Shown here: piece by piece, positions 62,682 through 64,000 of the stretch
Numbering within the stretch: position 1 is the stretch's first letter
Layout: every line of letters starts with the position of its first letter
Assembly: GCF_014898815.1 (NCBI RefSeq)
Contig: NW_026515543.1
Span: forward strand, 1,984,001 to 2,048,000
Length of the DNA: 64,000 bases
Source of the DNA: Panonychus citri
Taxonomy: Eukaryota > Arthropoda > Arachnida > Trombidiformes > Tetranychidae
Reading direction: 5' to 3'
Position numbers and translations under genes: made by a program
The notes under the pieces: generated by a model
What the model was told of the DNA's origin: nothing
Seen by the model: only the letters and a program-made list of their open reading frames with translations
Database searches by the model: none

Positions 62682-64000
62682 TTTTGATACATCAACACAA
62701 AATCGACTCTTTTCCGTTTCCTGTTTTCTTCACCCCCTCAACCCATGAATCTACTTGATTCAATTCTTGAATATTTTTGGGTATAATATTGATTCTCACC
62801 CAAAGACATTAGGCTAATATGGTTTGTCAAGATGTTTATCACTCTGTCATATGCATATGTAGATTTGTATTGAAGATAATGATGATAAGATGATGAGAAA
62901 GTACTACTTAATATCATCTCTCAGGTATACAAGAGATGATGAAGCAATACAAGGTATCAGAGGGATGAAGATGATAATGAAAAAAAGATGAGACTGCAAA
63001 GGGAAAACAAATTTTTCAATATCAGTGGGAAACTTATGATGGATTGAGAAGAGGATGAAAATCTAAATAAGATGATGAGATTCATTGGAATACAATTTGA
63101 AAAAGAAAAGATTAACATGATGATGATGATTAACAAAAAGATGAAACTTTTTGATAACAAGAAACATACAAAGAACTCTAAGTGCTCAATTGAACCGAGA
63201 ATGAATTGTTACTTATCATTGATAAACATCATCGAATTCATCTTGATTCATCTTTCTTTCATCAATCGGTAATAATTGTTAAGAAACGGAAACGGAAATG
63301 ATGATGATACTTTAAGTGTTGTTTAAAATTTTACTTGACAAGAAAATGACTTGCACTTAAACTTATTATATGTAATAAGAGAGAGAGAGAGAGAGAGAGA
63401 TAAAATTTTTCAACATGAAAATTATTCTGAAGGGAAGAAGATGAACTAACACAAACATATATTATCATCTCCATCATCTTCATCTTCATCTTCTGCATCA
63501 TTACATATTCAATGTAGAAATATGAATAAAAAGCAAATGAACAAGTTAAAATATAACAGAGACCAAGAAGTAAGTGAAAATTAAGAAGATGAAGATTAGA
63601 AATATAAAAAGAAGCAAAAAATAAAGAGCAAGATAATTATGACGATGGGAGAGATGATGATGAAAAGATGAGGATGATGAATATAAATACTGTTTAAGGA
63701 GAGAAAGAGAAAAAAAAATTGAAGATGTAAAGAAAGAGGAAGAAGACAATAGAAGATGATGAGACAAAAAGATGCAGTTCATATGGGATGATGAGAGAGA
63801 GAGAGAGAGAGAGGACAAGATAGATGATGAGGAAGAAGATGAGGATAAAGTGGAAACATAAGCATCCCTTAGATGGATGAGGAAGATAAATTGTATTGGA
63901 AGAATTAAAAGAAGATAAAACCGGAAAGAGTATTAGATAAAATCGAAATGAAATTTTCCACTGATTTTCATGTTGCTCCTTTTTCCTCATCCGATGATGA

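Larger units (their letters stand above)
59218..64000. other. Low-complexity region, probable upstream intron of the UNC5-type gene
   Basis: About 4.8 kb without a recognisable exon. Long stretches (59380-60600 and 62880-63960) are purine-rich on the plus strand, with GAAGATGA-type repeats. Others (61540-61830, 62340-62620) are pyrimidine-rich. Open frames here translate to Ser/Phe/Leu or Lys/Glu/Arg repeats and are not believed. The Ig-domain and first TSP1 exons were not seen. Confidence 0.5.

Noticed and set aside
1..64000. tRNA or rRNA genes, CRISPR arrays, prokaryotic operons
   Set aside because: None seen. The repeats are microsatellites, MITE-like elements or tandem gene copies; I could not run a tRNA scan, so a missed tRNA is possible.

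Overview
The window is eukaryotic nuclear DNA. It is very AT-rich, genes are split by introns with clear GT..AG borders, and (GA)n/(TC)n and ATG/CAT-type microsatellites are frequent. The proteins look arthropod: CAPS and 6-phosphogluconate dehydrogenase resemble fly proteins, and there is a gustatory-receptor pair. A chelicerate, probably a spider-mite-like (Tetranychus-type) mite, is my best inference; I could not run a search to prove it.

Layout. (1) Positions 1-23101, minus strand: one long gene for CAPS/CADPS, the dense-core vesicle priming factor. I could place 16 coding exons, from an MLEPSSSEDENDE start at 23101 to a last exon cut by the left edge. Its introns hold microsatellites and a mariner-like MITE (2548-2790). 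(2) 23102-27394: no gene recognised. (3) 27395-31834, plus strand: two tandem gustatory-receptor-type 7TM genes with a decayed ABCC transporter fragment between them. (4) 31835-35307: no gene recognised. (5) 35308-38041, plus strand: a complete seven-exon Pgd gene. (6) 38997-52237, minus strand: six tandem phospholipid scramblase genes. Five look intact and one (48814-50294) looks broken. (7) 52674-59217: a rearranged block. It holds a scramblase exon fragment, a frameshifted duplicate of a transmembrane exon, MED27 (minus), a small unknown plus-strand gene, and the thrombospondin/transmembrane part of an UNC5-type netrin receptor (minus). (8) 59218-64000: purine/pyrimidine-skewed low-complexity DNA, probably a large upstream UNC5 intron.

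Most notable points. The UNC5-type gene has its TSP1 repeats and transmembrane exon here, but no ZU5 or death domain was found downstream on its strand. Its transmembrane exon (about 1.4 kb with flanks) is duplicated on the far side of MED27, next to a scramblase remnant. The two GR genes share almost identical 3' exons and introns although their first exons differ, which suggests gene conversion. The CAPS first exon needs two reading-frame changes to be read as one protein. The scramblase array shows stepwise divergence: loss of the Pro-rich tail, loss of a Cys motif, a changed calcium-site residue, near-total loss of an intron, and a weak splice donor.

No new defence system, CRISPR array, rRNA or tRNA was seen. 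Apart from CAPS with secretion and UNC5 with axon guidance (both neuronal), the neighbours share no obvious pathway.
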